Assembly: GCA_963281255.1 (NCBI GenBank)
Contig: OY725491.1
Span: forward strand, 5,320,857 to 5,384,856
Direction of reading: 5' to 3'
DNA length: 64,000 bases
Origin: Aphrocallistes beatrix
Taxonomy: Eukaryota; Porifera; Hexactinellida; Sceptrulophora; Aphrocallistidae
Part shown: one piece after another, positions 48,101 through 56,300 of the stretch
Layout: the number at the start of each line of letters is the position of its first letter
Position numbering within the stretch: position 1 is the stretch's first letter
Position numbers and translations under genes: made by a program
The notes under the pieces: model-generated
Seen by the model: only the letters and a program-made list of their open reading frames with translations
What the model was told of the DNA's origin: nothing
The model's database searches: none

Positions 48101-49342
48101 GGGTGTTTGTACTCTTAAATGATTTGATGGGAATCGTATTCTTCTTTGTCATTGCTATCAGAAACAGGCAGGTCATATTATTAATAACCAGAAAACAGGA
48201 TGATGATGAGACTGAGATTATTCAGAGAGCAATTCCACGAAGAGATGTTATCGATAACCCAACTTACGGTGGTGTGACAAATTTTGGTGCTGAAAATTTA
48301 GCATTTTGTGATTCAATTGAGAAGAATCCAGGAGCTGAATATTCCATTTATGGTAAGTTGATAAAATTCTTAGTTTATACTATATTGGATTTATATTTAG
48401 AAGTACTATGTATACAGCAAGTAGGCAAACGTACATATTTAGAATTATCAATATTTCCCATCATATGTAGATAGTTATACAATAGGTCTATATATATATA
48501 TATAACGGAAAAGCAATTACCGTCTTTCCTTGAATAATTGTTATGGCTAGTTGTATTTATGAATACTCTTAGTGATTAGTAATGAGATTGAAATCGTTTA
48601 TCCCTTCCTAAAGAGTGGGTTTTTCAACCGATGCGTCGCTTTAAATCTTTGAGCCCCGGGGTTTTTGATCACGAAAAAACAAGCGTCGGTGTTTTAAGAG
48701 ATGAACGAAAAAGTAAGCTTTGAGGTGCTTGTGCTTGTTCTCTAATTTATCAATCTGTGACTATTTCTGCCATTGATTATTATAATAACCCTTTTTCATT
48801 AAGCTGATTTTCACTTGCGTTCAGTTATTCACAAAATTTATCCATTATGTCAGAGCCACACCTAACGCTACCATCCAATTATACAATGGGTTAGGTTTAC
48901 AAGTATGAGCTAATAAATGATTCGATGCTGTAAAAAGCACTAGTTTGTAACGCTAACAACTTCACAATATTATCATATCTTCTTTTACATTTTAGCTGAA
49001 ATTGGAGATTTCAAGTGTGAAAAAAGTATAATGGAAAAGAAGGGAATTGTCAGCTACAACCCATATGCCACCAGTGACAATATGGCTTGTGATGCACTCC
49101 CTACTCCGTTCGATAACGAACTTCCACCCGTTTACGATCAGGTCACACGTGTTACATCCACAACATTTGGATTTAATAACCCTGTATATGGAATGGGAGG
49201 AGAAGAAGCACCTCAAGAGGTCTATCAAGATATGCATTTTGCTGATAATCCTTGTCTCGAGGAATTGAAACCTGAAGAGGAGCCCTATTCCATCAATTCT
49301 ACTGGAACTAGGATTGAAAAAGAGAATGACTACGATGTATAA
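24032..49342 (+). CDS. Gene B: giant adhesion-GPCR-like receptor, 22 SRCR, Ig, 2 vWA, Ig, 5 FN3, Ig, GAIN/GPS, 7TM
   Basis: Forty-two exons, assembled from splice sites and frame, sum to 12,912 nt and encode 4,303 residues plus a stop. Order: signal peptide (1-26), 22 SRCR domains, Ig, two vWA, Ig, five FN3, Ig with Ser/Thr/Asp-rich stalk, GAIN region, a GPS with HF|T at 3852-3854, seven helices (about 3870-4160) and a cytoplasmic tail with NPxY-like motifs. Extracellular introns are phase 1 except inside vWA and GAIN, which allows module shuffling. Adhesion GPCRs use the GAIN domain for self-cleavage and the freed N-terminus as tethered agonist. This ectodomain is far longer than usual. It probably acts at the cell surface in adhesion or recognition (inference). 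A tandem duplication inside the SRCR array could in principle be an assembly artefact. Confidence 0.88.
24581..24880 (+). CDS. Gene B SRCR 1 (exon 2)
   Basis: One 300-nt exon. It has six Cys and GQLEVYFNGWGFICDD; the Phe in YFNGW and the ECGYG end are shared only with SRCR 1 of gene D, so the two are positional counterparts. Subtype B. Confidence 0.9.
25087..25160. repeat. 74-nt near-perfect palindrome in gene B intron 2
   Basis: The arms TATATGTTAGG...CAACAATTATG and their complement meet at ATGCAT (25121-25126) with a single mismatch and no loop. It may be a MITE remnant or cruciform-forming site. Confidence 0.85.
25196..25345. repeat. Dispersed repeat with internal CCGGAC/GTCCGG inversions, copy 1
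   Basis: Related to 61695-61835 (TTTTCAAAAGTG, AAGTGGTCCG, GACCACTTCTAAA, GGAGCCGGCG). A short related stretch lies at 4370-4440. No coding content. Confidence 0.6.
25871..26170 (+). CDS. Gene B SRCR 2 (exon 3)
   Basis: 300 nt, subtype A: SGLLEVYYNGWGFICDDGWG and an EHIYISCGPG end. It is preceded by a 990-nt intron that contains a 74-nt palindrome and a repeat. Confidence 0.9.
26421..26720 (+). CDS. Gene B SRCR 3 (exon 4)
   Basis: 300 nt, subtype B, TEGFSG start and IECGPG end. It is nearly identical to SRCR 5, pointing to a recent duplication of an SRCR pair. Confidence 0.9.
26783..26920. repeat. Dispersed repeat, copy 2 of the 17856 family
   Basis: Starts CAGTAACGGTTCCAGAGATT and follows the 17856 copy closely to GCGAAGCGAGAAAATAAGGG. 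In the intron between SRCR 3 and SRCR 4. Confidence 0.55.
26968..27267 (+). CDS. Gene B SRCR 4 (exon 5)
   Basis: 300 nt, subtype A but divergent: CIALGYGSASS replaces CQILGYGAA, and the end is SISCGRG. All six Cys are kept. Confidence 0.9.
27973..28272 (+). CDS. Gene B SRCR 5 (exon 6)
   Basis: 300 nt, subtype B, twin of SRCR 3 (FVCDDGWDVVDANTSC here against FICDDGWGNIDANTSC). The flanking introns of 705 and 755 nt hold no recognised gene. Confidence 0.9.
29028..29327 (+). CDS. Gene B SRCR 6 (exon 7)
   Basis: 300 nt, subtype A (CDDAWGTSDSNAACRILGYG, YITCGPG end). The sequence just upstream of its acceptor is open in the same frame and carries a Met followed by a hydrophobic stretch, so an alternative first exon is possible. 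Confidence 0.9.
29469..29774 (+). CDS. Gene B SRCR 7 (exon 8)
   Basis: 306 nt, the only gene B SRCR exon not 300 nt long; the extra two residues are in the STSYYSLYFC loop. One Asp of the CDD motif is changed (CDSGWD) and the Glu of SEH is Asp (SDH), so the usual metal-site residues are altered. Subtype B. Confidence 0.9.
29866..30165 (+). CDS. Gene B SRCR 8 (exon 9)
   Basis: 300 nt, subtype A (SVDSTTICQILGYGAA, YVTCGPG end). Very close to SRCR 12 and 18, forming a homogenised set. Confidence 0.9.
30295..30594 (+). CDS. Gene B SRCR 9 (exon 10)
   Basis: 300 nt, subtype B (CQILGYESSITTS). First exon of a six-exon block that is repeated with introns from 33620. Counterparts are SRCR 15 and 21. 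Confidence 0.9.
30679..30978 (+). CDS. Gene B SRCR 10 (exon 11)
   Basis: 300 nt, A-position variant with CILLGHDSVNSTQ and a LSCSPG end; CDDRWD replaces CDDGWD. Counterparts are SRCR 16 and 22. The upstream intron is only 84 nt. Confidence 0.9.
31108..31407 (+). CDS. Gene B SRCR 11 (exon 12)
   Basis: 300 nt, subtype B, starts AHGELRL. Counterpart is SRCR 17, almost unchanged in protein. A short inverted-repeat element (31437-31549) follows in the intron. Confidence 0.9.
31437..31549. mobile_element. Short inverted-repeat element, copy 1
   Basis: The ends CAGGGGCGTAGACTC and GAGCCTACGCTTATG are imperfect inverted repeats, flanked by GTTAA on both sides. The superfamily is unclear (TTAA target as in piggyBac, termini like hAT). 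Duplicated at 34759-34870 with the SRCR block. Confidence 0.6.
31619..31918 (+). CDS. Gene B SRCR 12 (exon 13)
   Basis: 300 nt, subtype A; counterpart is SRCR 18, differing at very few positions (GAASS against GAALS). Confidence 0.9.
32133..32432 (+). CDS. Gene B SRCR 13 (exon 14)
   Basis: 300 nt, subtype B (CQILGYERAITTS, LECGPS end). Counterpart is SRCR 19. Donor A|GTAAGT. Confidence 0.9.
32811..33110 (+). CDS. Gene B SRCR 14 (exon 15)
   Basis: 300 nt, subtype A (LSTNIRSYHVSTNY, NITCGPG end). Counterpart is SRCR 20. Its downstream intron is 509 nt; the sister intron after SRCR 20 is 1,331 nt because of an insertion. Confidence 0.9.
33287..33325. repeat. 15-bp tandem repeat
   Basis: GCATAATTATATATA occurs twice and then partly a third time. 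A degraded version is present at the sister position near 36675-36710. Confidence 0.8.
33620..33919 (+). CDS. Gene B SRCR 15 (exon 16)
   Basis: 300 nt, subtype B, unusual start GNGAIRLTGGYIG shared with SRCR 21. First exon of the second six-exon block. Confidence 0.9.
34001..34300 (+). CDS. Gene B SRCR 16 (exon 17)
   Basis: 300 nt, A-position variant (CILLGHDSVNSTQIRRYHSS, LSCSPG). Near-identical to SRCR 10 and 22. Upstream intron 81 nt. Confidence 0.9.
34430..34729 (+). CDS. Gene B SRCR 17 (exon 18)
   Basis: 300 nt, subtype B, twin of SRCR 11 (TGGFSG here, TEGFSG there). Followed by a duplicated copy of the short inverted-repeat element. Confidence 0.9.
34759..34870. mobile_element. Short inverted-repeat element, copy 2
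   Basis: It was copied with the segmental duplication rather than inserted independently, since its flanks are the same as those of copy 1. Confidence 0.6.
34940..35239 (+). CDS. Gene B SRCR 18 (exon 19)
   Basis: 300 nt, subtype A, twin of SRCR 12. Confidence 0.9.
35460..35759 (+). CDS. Gene B SRCR 19 (exon 20)
   Basis: 300 nt, subtype B, twin of SRCR 13 including the LECGPS end and the A|GTAAGT donor. Confidence 0.9.
36138..36437 (+). CDS. Gene B SRCR 20 (exon 21)
   Basis: 300 nt, subtype A, twin of SRCR 14 (GGDTG here, GGDSG there). The following intron carries a GC-hairpin transposon copy. Confidence 0.9.
36964..37730 (+). mobile_element. GC-hairpin repeat family, full-length copy 2, with an empty-site allele in the paralogous intron
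   Basis: 767 bp from CAAGTGCGCTTCGCTTACTT to CCTAGCGTTTTAATAT. The duplicated intron after SRCR 14 reads straight from ATATATGTTA into TACTGTCATG, where this copy is inserted, which defines both element ends. No clear target duplication longer than a few bases. Confidence 0.8.
37769..38068 (+). CDS. Gene B SRCR 21 (exon 22)
   Basis: 300 nt, subtype B, third version of SRCR 9/15 (GNGAIRLTGGHIG). It opens a partial third copy of the block, of which only two exons are present. Confidence 0.9.
38152..38451 (+). CDS. Gene B SRCR 22 (exon 23)
   Basis: 300 nt, A-position variant (CTLLGHDSVNSTQ), third version of SRCR 10/16, ending LSCSP with donor CCTT|GTAAGT. Last SRCR before the Ig/vWA section. 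Confidence 0.9.
38620..38886 (+). CDS. Gene B Ig domain 1 (exon 24)
   Basis: 267 nt, phase 1-1, Cys in YVFTCGIN and YQFICLANNS. Exon plus flanking intron (38595-38965) match gene A bases 371-1 in inverted orientation, with only scattered differences. Confidence 0.85.
38992..40375 (+). CDS. Gene B vWA domain 1 (exons 25-27)
   Basis: Exons 38992-39184, 39537-39768 and 39970-40375. MIDAS is CVDLIFIVDISAS, intact DxSxS. Exon b: RYGFVIFG and QRKIVLFADE. Exon c starts MRQSD in place of PRS and has SYVFLAWDTKG. It corresponds to the odd-numbered vWA type of gene A. Confidence 0.85.
40561..41782 (+). CDS. Gene B vWA domain 2 (exons 28-30)
   Basis: Exons 40561-40762, 41032-41251 and 41401-41782. MIDAS is CVDMVFLVDRTGS as in the even-numbered domains of gene A. 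Exon c starts PRSIV with a canonical ATATAG acceptor and has SYAELAWKTGG. Confidence 0.85.
41919..42170 (+). CDS. Gene B Ig domain 2 (exon 31)
   Basis: 252 nt, phase 1-1. Cys pair in IEVSCTTNN and AYVCLANNS. It completes a vWA-vWA-Ig unit of the same design as gene A. Confidence 0.8.
42239..42529 (+). CDS. Gene B FN3 domain 1 (exon 32)
   Basis: 291 nt, phase 1-1. FN3 hallmarks: GPPVNATLTV, VEWSPP (Trp in strand B) and LTPYTLYSVYITAV (Tyr corner). Confidence 0.85.
43087..43419 (+). CDS. Gene B FN3 domain 2 (exon 33)
   Basis: 333 nt, phase 1-1. IQWSPPSPIHQNGPIRSYTL and LNPYNLYNVTIVARNDEG. The open frame extends upstream to 42966, but the acceptor ATTATGTAG|CTCCT at 43087 keeps phase, and the upstream stretch contains repeat sequence, so it was excluded. 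Confidence 0.85.
43989..44312 (+). CDS. Gene B FN3 domain 3 (exon 34)
   Basis: 324 nt, phase 1-1. SPRNVTV, VSWDPPPISGQNGIITGYRI and EEHNQYNIAVVAVNINGTS are typical FN3 strands. Confidence 0.87.
44424..44747 (+). CDS. Gene B FN3 domain 4 (exon 35)
   Basis: 324 nt, phase 1-1. ISWYPPTAINQNGIINGYTI and ETNYSIEIKAKNTAG. Upstream intron is 111 nt. Confidence 0.87.
44982..45278 (+). CDS. Gene B FN3 domain 5 (exon 36)
   Basis: 297 nt, phase 1-1. VSWNPPLLLYPDSTI, LEYGEN and QTPYLIRVYASNVFGNG. Confidence 0.87.
45386..45987 (+). CDS. Gene B Ig domain 3 and start of the GAIN region (exon 37)
   Basis: 602 nt. The first half is an I-set Ig: TISCTASGYPPPTIRWYNSE and IVFVCKAENRAG. The second half is acidic and predicted helical (LDDLEDEIDVAG to ALNR), like the alpha-helical GAIN subdomain A of adhesion GPCRs. 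The donor CGG|GTATTT gives phase 0. Confidence 0.8.
46068..46544 (+). CDS. Gene B GAIN beta region (exons 38-39)
   Basis: Exons 46068-46346 and 46416-46544, phase 0 junctions. The segment is rich in beta-type stretches (VIINSTYVKVYGV, IFVATLNLDSALL, ASNIVIVVIPKIL) as in GAIN subdomain B. Sequence similarity alone is weak; position between the helical region and the GPS supports the call. Confidence 0.7.
47088..47583 (+). CDS. Gene B GPS and transmembrane helices 1-3 (exon 40)
   Basis: The GPS tripeptide reads NHF|TSFALF (His codon 47223, Thr codon 47229), matching canonical HL|TxFA and leaving TSFALFG as a possible tethered agonist. The Cys and paired Trp residues that normally brace a GPS are missing; only NAWAASG keeps one Trp. 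Helix 1 is about IISYVLSFTSIVFLILSLLL, helix 2 NILYFNLALALLFANGIFAL, helix 3 HYSWITVFTWCLLFGIYIFY, the last very like the adhesion-GPCR helix 3 pattern. A Cys at FCKIL can pair with the extracellular loop 2 Cys. Confidence 0.85.
47702..48352 (+). CDS. Gene B transmembrane helices 4-7 and proximal tail (exon 41)
   Basis: Helix 4 PYLIIIAWTVPLIFPVITVA, loop Cys in EHCFPS, helix 5 VGLVGPVLVLSIVTILLAVV, a basic loop (KKRIESEKQRAHIKH), helix 6 STGVFSCFLIVPWIFLIVYA, helix 7 WVFVLLNDLMGIVFFFVIAI followed by RNRQV, like the class B2 NSLQGFFIF...NRQV signature. The tail starts with an acidic cluster and contains DNPTYGG. Confidence 0.9.
48996..49342 (+). CDS. Gene B cytoplasmic tail and stop (exon 42)
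   Basis: 347 nt with the stop at 49340-49342. Acidic and Tyr-rich: YNPYATSD, FNNPVYGMGG, VYQDM and a DYDV C-terminus. NPxY-like motifs can bind PTB adaptors or mediate endocytosis, and a hydrophobic C-terminal Val could bind PDZ domains (inference). An AATAAA at 49695-49700 is a possible poly(A) signal. Confidence 0.85.
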
Positions 49343-50939
49343 ATAGATAAGACTCTTTCCCCTCGTACTACTTTGTGTTTATCGTCGTTATTTCATCTTA
49401 ACTCTACATATAAGTAATGTTTTTGCTATAACAACTCTATTTTGATACTACTTGTATACCATTACTGGATTATTTGAAAAAGTAGATTAGTAGTATGCTC
49501 TTGTGTATATCTTGACGTTTTTGATTCTACCCTATTACGTACTGTGTATATTGCGTATGAATTAAATTTACTTATAGAAATTTCGCAATCCTCAATGCCT
49601 TAGTAATAGATTGAATCTGGGAAAAATTTTGGTTATTTTCCTGAGTTGATGGGAAATTTGCAATACTATCAAAAATTAAATTGTTTAATCATAAAATAAA
49701 TGATTAATTAAGGTATAAATCTTTTAAAGATTTAAGAGTGTAGATTTTAACAGAATTTTGTAATAATACTTAGAAGGTCTAATGGGTCCAAGTGTTATAA
49801 TCACGGTCCAGGAAGTGATCAACTACTCGGAATCGAAAATATAGTATAATGTGATAAAATATGAGCTACAAAGGAAATAGAATTCTAGTAAGTAATTGTA
49901 TGCACTAATGCCTTCTGAAGTAGAGCAAAGGGTCATTCCTATCTCTAACTAAGATCTGGTTGCCTAATAACCTAACCATAGTAATACAAGTGTAGACTTT
50001 ACTGAATATTCTGACTCTTGCATCCATCATACTCAAGAATTTCTATGACTCACAAGTTCTTCCTGCAGTGTGGGATGATGAACTATCATTGTGAAACAGA
50101 TTTCTTTGACATCCATCTTTCGTTTTCAATAGCGCTATAGTCATTTAACTGAGAAGGCGGACTGTTGTCAACTACAACCGGTCTCAAGAAAATCCATTTC
50201 ATTCGCCTACATATAACAGTTTTACAGTTATGGAGCAAATCGCAATTTTGATTATACCTGAGGAAACAGTGTCTGAAAATAGCAAGAGTGTTCATAAATA
50301 ATGAACGGCGCGAAAGGAAGTTTGGCAAATTCCCCAGCTCTTAAATACAAAATTCTGAATGAATAATTCATAATGTTCATAATGTTATTATTCTTTAATC
50401 CCCCCATGACATATGAGCTTCCGACGCCCCTAGGAGTAGCTATTTATAGCTTCAACTATAGCTGTGCTGAACTAAGGAATAACTCCTCTATATAATGGAT
50501 AGTATCATTTTCAATGGTTTCAAATCATTTATTAAGCCTTTAAGCGAGTTCTCGAAGGTTAATACATTACTCGTAACAATGACAGTCTATTGTAGTGTCG
50601 CACATTGAGTTTTATCGTGAGAGTGACACCATATATATTGTATAGAAATGTGTAAAACATCTCTATTTTTCTCTATTGAGCTGAAAGCACTAAGGATGTT
50701 ATCTCGCTAAAGGTAAAGTTAGGTGCTATCTTTCTGCCTAATGATAGCCGAATTGTTCTCTATAAACATGCGATTATGTACACACATGCTGTATACACCT
50801 CAGTCAGCAACTATCAGTAGGTTTAGCACTTCACCCAGATTGTGAACCCCCTGAAAACATATTAGCATGGATTCGGGGGTATATAAATCTATAAACTTTA
50901 CTTTTACTTTTACCAATTTTCATATCTTAGCTATATTAT

Positions 50940-51420
50940 ATTAGGATCCAGGGATTTAATGAAAAATCCAGGGATTTTGACCTTTCAACTAGCCTATAAT
51001 AATTTCCTATTAATGGAATATATAGTTTATGGAATTTATTGTAATTTTATGTTCCGTACTATTCAGCAAGTCTTCAGGGATCCTGGAAAATTTCCTGGCT
51101 CACGAATTTCGAACGCATAAGCATATATTAAATACGTTCATCCGCATGCGGATGAAAGTTTTTAATAGCTCCGCATAAGATAACATTATACGATGTACCT
51201 TTCTATAAATAGTTTACTTGTCCTTTTCGAACATTTTAATTACATATATTTGGCCTTTATTTAAAATCCAGGAAATTCCCTAGATATCCAGGGTTTTTCC
51301 TGGATCGCGAAATTCGAAATTTAACCAGTCTATTGATTCATGTTAATTTAGTCATTAAAATTAAAAATATGATAACATCCAGGGATTTCACTCCCAAAAT
51401 CCAGGGAAATTTTCCAGAGG
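50940..51420. repeat. Cluster of CCAGGGATTT-type motifs
   Basis: ATCCAGGGATTT, its variants and their complements (GGATCCTGGAAAATTTCC, CCAGGAAATTCCC) recur at least eight times, with CACGAATTTCGAA/GCGAAATTCGAAA twice. Probably two diverged copies of an inverted-repeat element. Confidence 0.5.
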
Positions 51421-51564
51421 GATTGGTAGGTATTGAGTGTCCCCTAAGTGTTGGCGCCCGGGCGATCGTCCAGGTCGCCACTCAAAGTCCAATTGATATG
51501 CATTATAGGAAGTTAGGTACCTATTATTTATCAAAGTCTCTGTTACACCTGTTACATATCTTAT

Positions 51565-52308
51565 ATATTAAAATGCTAGGATTTTTTGTTTTTGTTTGTT
51601 TGTTTGTCCGAATTGATTGAAGAATTGGCAAGTCGTAGAGATACGAAAATTGGCATGTAGGTGTCAAATGATGAATCTAGGATTAAGTTCGAAGATCTAA
51701 GCGAAATGTTCACACCTCGCCGAGATAGGTGACAAAATGTGCTGACCATACAAATTCGATTATTTTATAATGCAAATACATTGGAATAAAATAGTAGTGA
51801 CTTATGCATACAATCAAAAGAACTATTTGTGATTGAAATTCATTGGTTTATGTGAAACAATCAAATATCAGCCTTTTATAATGCCATTCACACGATTCTA
51901 TTTCATATAAATGATTGAATACTGCTATTTTGAGTCTATAATTTGATTGTTAACAACAATTAAAGTGTGTTATATGCTACGATCAATCAATTCGATCATA
52001 AAATAACTTTTAACGACATGTACTGGAATTGATTATTTAAGTATAATAATCTTTAGCAATGAACTTTGTGTATTCAAATTGAGCTTACATTCAGGATTAG
52101 TTGACTTAATACGAAGTAAATTATATTTATCACGAAACAAAATTTCTGCTACAGTTCTGATTTCATTAATGTAACCGTAGACAAATGACAATCCAGCGTA
52201 CTTAGTTTAAAACAAGAAAGTGACGTATATTCCCAAGCACCCACTGGGTAAATCTGCGGACACGCAGTGTCCGTAAGTCGCGCAGCACAAGCAAGCGAAG
52301 CGCGCTTG
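51565..52308 (-). mobile_element. GC-hairpin repeat family, inverted copy with a different interior
   Basis: On the minus strand it starts CAAGCGCGCTTCGCTTGCTT (52308) and ends at 51565 with CCTAGCATTTTAATAT after an AAAC-rich stretch. Both ends match the 764-bp copies, while the middle is mostly unrelated. Confidence 0.7.
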
Positions 52309-53057
52309 TAGTTTCTGAAATATAGCCTTAATTAATCGAATTAAATCTCGCAAGCAAGGCTTAATATGTTAACATTCCAATGAATATTTCCACATATTTC
52401 TAAACAACCAGTCTATTTTGAACTTCCTACACTAATTAAGCATCTACGCCCAATTCAGTCCACTACTCTCGTAACTGCACGTTCTACGGCAGGGTAATCA
52501 ATTCTAGATAACGCGTGAACACGTCCACGATGCGCAGGAAATGTAGAAATTTCTCATCGCCCAAGGAAGAGTAGCGACGTCCATTGCAACTAACTCCCCT
52601 GAACCATGCCCTCTATTTTGAACTCTTGTATCTACTCTAGCGAGACATTTTTGCTCTTTTTGCATGTAAGGCATTTCCGGAAAGGAACTGGCTATCTCGG
52701 GCCATTCCAACCCTGAAATAGCTCCTTCGGAGCTCTTCTAAAGTCCTTTTCTGGCCAAAGTGCCCCGTTGACTGGATGATTACATCATGAAATAATAGAC
52801 ATTAGTGGGTTTTCTAAAGATCGATATATACAAGTAGGTCTACCTAATGGCCAAACCAAGTTACCGACCATCTGTAGGAAAAATTAAGTTTTGACCGGTC
52901 GACCAATCAAGTAAGACGGCTTAGACTTAAGGAATACTTCTGTACCTAAACCTAACTTATCTCTTCTTCTCCATCTGGAATTTAATAAAGTATTAGCAAA
53001 ATTAGCATTAGCATATCTGACTATAATCATATTTCTAGATAAGCCATTAGAACTAGT

Positions 53058-53226
53058 AGATTAAAAATTCACAAAATCAACAAAATTAGCAAAATCAAGA
53101 AAATTAGCAAAAGGTGAGATAAAAACACAATAAAATTAGCAAAAAGTAGCAGATACTATAGCAGAAATTCACAAAATCAAGAAAATTAGCAAAAAATGAG
53201 ATAAAATCAAGAACATTAGCAAAAGA
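53058..53226. repeat. Tandem A-rich repeat upstream of gene C
   Basis: Short units such as AAAATTAGCAAAA, AAATCAAGAAAATTAGC and AAATTCACAAAATCAA alternate over about 170 bp, ending about 90 bp before the gene C start codon. Confidence 0.8.
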
Positions 53227-53314
53227 ACCGAATAGTTTAATCTCATTAGATCATTAATTCAATCGGTTATAAATAGAGATTTGTCTGATTATATTAAATT
53301 TGAATTTGCTCATT

Positions 53315-56300
53315 ATGGTAAAGCCAATATTAATCCAGTCCATCATCCTTTTAACTGCATTCAGTTTTGCAGCACAAATTAAGGCACAAAATTGTGCGGA
53401 CGCAGGATATCAAGACCGCTCTTCATCAGGTACTAAACATACATTTCTATGTATATATAAATATACACATATATATTATTATAAAATTTGTGCATAGAGA
53501 GAAGCATTCTCTGCTCTAACAAAAATCGTTGCTGTAACGATAATGAGACAGAAAGAATCGGCGAACTATTCCGAATGCAAAGAGAAAGATGTTGGACTGA
53601 TGATTTTGAAAACAGCAGGCAATCTCTCAATGCATTCTTCGAACAATATCAAGGTTTGTTGTACAGTAGTTTAATTGAATATTATGAAATAATCTTAACT
53701 TTAATTTAATTTATCCAACTGTGTATACTTCCATTTTGAATACCACAGCCGAATAATATGGCCAAAAAGAAATAATGGTACTCACTCGAAGTTTTGATGA
53801 GATTGACATCTCATTAAAATTAAAATAATGCATATTTGTACTTCACGTAGATTAGATCATAACTAAATTATAATCATTTTTTTAAAAATGGTATTTTATT
53901 GTCTTAGAAATTCATTGACCCTATTCTAATCAAATAATAATATTTATATGTTATGGAGATGACTATGATGCATATAGCAATTTAGTGTGAGTTAGTGCAT
54001 TTTACAAAATTATTCTATAGCGTATCTCAGGATATGGCATCCAATAGTTAATGATATAAACATTGTATGAGTAATGGTGTTTAAATCTAGATTATTTAGA
54101 AAATCTAGATTTAAACACCATTACTCATAAATTTGCTTTAGGACTGATTAAAAACATTGTGCAAAGTTCTGCAACAGTAAGCTTCGGAAGTTTCGAAACA
54201 ACTCCAAACGAAAACGGAGATTACTATGATGTAATGGTGTTGGAAGATGCAGAACAAATTGGAGAATTTGCGAGCGATTATGTCCAAGGCATTCGAAATA
54301 TTGACCAAGTTCAATCGCTCTTAGAAACTTCAATATGTGGCTTGTTAGCAAGTCGTTTATTGACGAGTAGGTATGCTGAATTGCAACAAGACTATGCCAT
54401 CTGTGGAGCATGTCTCTGTGCGAGAATAAGAGCTGATAACTCACAACTGACATTAAAAACCTTAGTCAGAGATAGAGTTCAAAATGCGTGGATGAGATAT
54501 TCCAGGTGAGTACTATCATTATAAATAGCTAACACTCCAATAATTCGAATTGACGCATCAAATTTATTTTAAAGGCACTTGCAGAGGCTACGAACTATCT
54601 ATGTTCAGATAGAAAATATTTCATCAGAGACAGGAGGGAATCAGGAGATCTCACAACTTTGCAACTCTGAATCAATTCGATTGTTAGGCTGTAGACGTTG
54701 TGCTGGATATAATGAAGGTGCTTGTTCCAGTGTTTGCTCTTCTTTGTTTTATTTCTGCAGAGAAGCATATAGAAGAGTCGTGTTAATACACCAAAATGCA
54801 CCAAGGTAAGAATAAAGGTACTGTATTAGATTTTGACGATAAAATTCGCATATAAAAGTAGAATAGATTCACATCGAATTATCAACATTATTTTTCTCAC
54901 TTACTATTAAAAACAATAATTTAATGCCTTTTAGGAATTTCTTGGGTATTGCAAGAGCTTTTCAGGGAAGTGGTGAGAACAATGAATTCAGTACTGATAA
55001 TGCGAGAGAAACGGTTGCATTAATAAATACGGCTGTGAGTGGAATGGTAGCGAACGCTTTCGAAGCCTTAAACATGGCTAATAGAGACATCCCAAACATC
55101 AACGACCAAGTGGTAAGAAAGAATATATTATAAAAAAATATGAGTTTGCAAGATAATTTAGTTTGTCCAGTTTCAAAAGAACAAAATTGTTCATACATTC
55201 GCTAGTAGTATCAAGTAGATGAGATTAAATTTAATTAAATAAACAAAATACAACTGGATTGAAATGCTATATAGCCAAAAAAAGCAAAAAGCAATTTATG
55301 AGGGTTCATGTAGAAATGGGAATAGCTTTTAACTCTCTGTTGTCCCTAGAATGTATCGCGTCATTTCCGCTTAAGTTATTTGGGGCGGGAAAGTCATAAA
55401 AATTTGAGGTATTCACTATATATAGAAAAAAACCATCCATCCGTTAAAATATGGGAATCGGATGGAAATGAGAAATATGATTCCATCTAAGGCAACCTTG
55501 CTATTTATCCATAACAAGGCAAATCAAACTGGAAATAGCACTCCTAACACCAATATTATGGATTAAGAAATTGTTGAAAGTACACTATTATTCAGCTTTT
55601 TCGTTTCTAGTGTTTTTTTGCAACGATCACCAACATCACGAATAACAGCACTGGAAATTCATTGAGAAAAGGATGTCCTAATTGTAATGATTGCTCCAGT
55701 TGCAAGGATGAGTGTGCGATAAATAGATGCAAAAAGGATTGTGGAAAGGAAGTTGTTTGCCAACCTCCTTTTTGCAACGAGGATGAACAAATTTGTTTTG
55801 GAGAGAAATTATGTAAATGCAAAAGTATTTTGAACGATCCCAATAAATGTAAGTTACAAGTAAATGAAACATTTTTGTTGAAATTTTTAGCTTGTAATGA
55901 ACTCTTATATCACCAACACATAAACCCAGATAAAATCGGGAAGTAAGTTGAGACATTTAGAAACATTCCATTGAGAAGTGGACACTACTGAAATTAGCAG
56001 AATAGATAGAGACGAATGGAATATACATATCTAAGAAGAATGTGACAATATTTGCTTTAAACGGAGTTGGAAATGTTTTGGAAATCTTTTCATACAATTC
56101 TATTCATTATTAAATATAATTCACGTTAATGGAATTCAATTAATAAATGAGTGAGTCGATAACTAACTTTTGTGTTTCTAGGTTCTGGAAAAAGAAGACG
56201 CGACGTTGGACTTGTCATTCGAAGTACTGATGCTGTCTTATCTAACTACGTCCTCATGTTCCAGAATCTAGCAGAAGTTGCGTATATGAGAGGAATGAGA

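Larger units (their letters stand above)
49343..53314. other. Intergenic region between genes B and C
   Basis: No coding exon was recognised. It contains the gene B 3' untranslated region, a cluster of diverged CCAGGGATTT/AATCCAGG motifs at 50940-51420, a GC-hairpin element at 51565-52308 and an AAAATTAGC-type tandem repeat just before gene C. About 49.8-50.9 kb shows nothing identifiable. Confidence 0.6.

Noticed and set aside
53058-53226. CRISPR-like array
   Set aside because: The units are irregular A-rich simple repeats without unique spacers, in a eukaryotic context.
54066-54129. Transcription terminator hairpin
   Set aside because: It lies within an intron of a eukaryotic gene, with no following T-run and coding exons on both sides.
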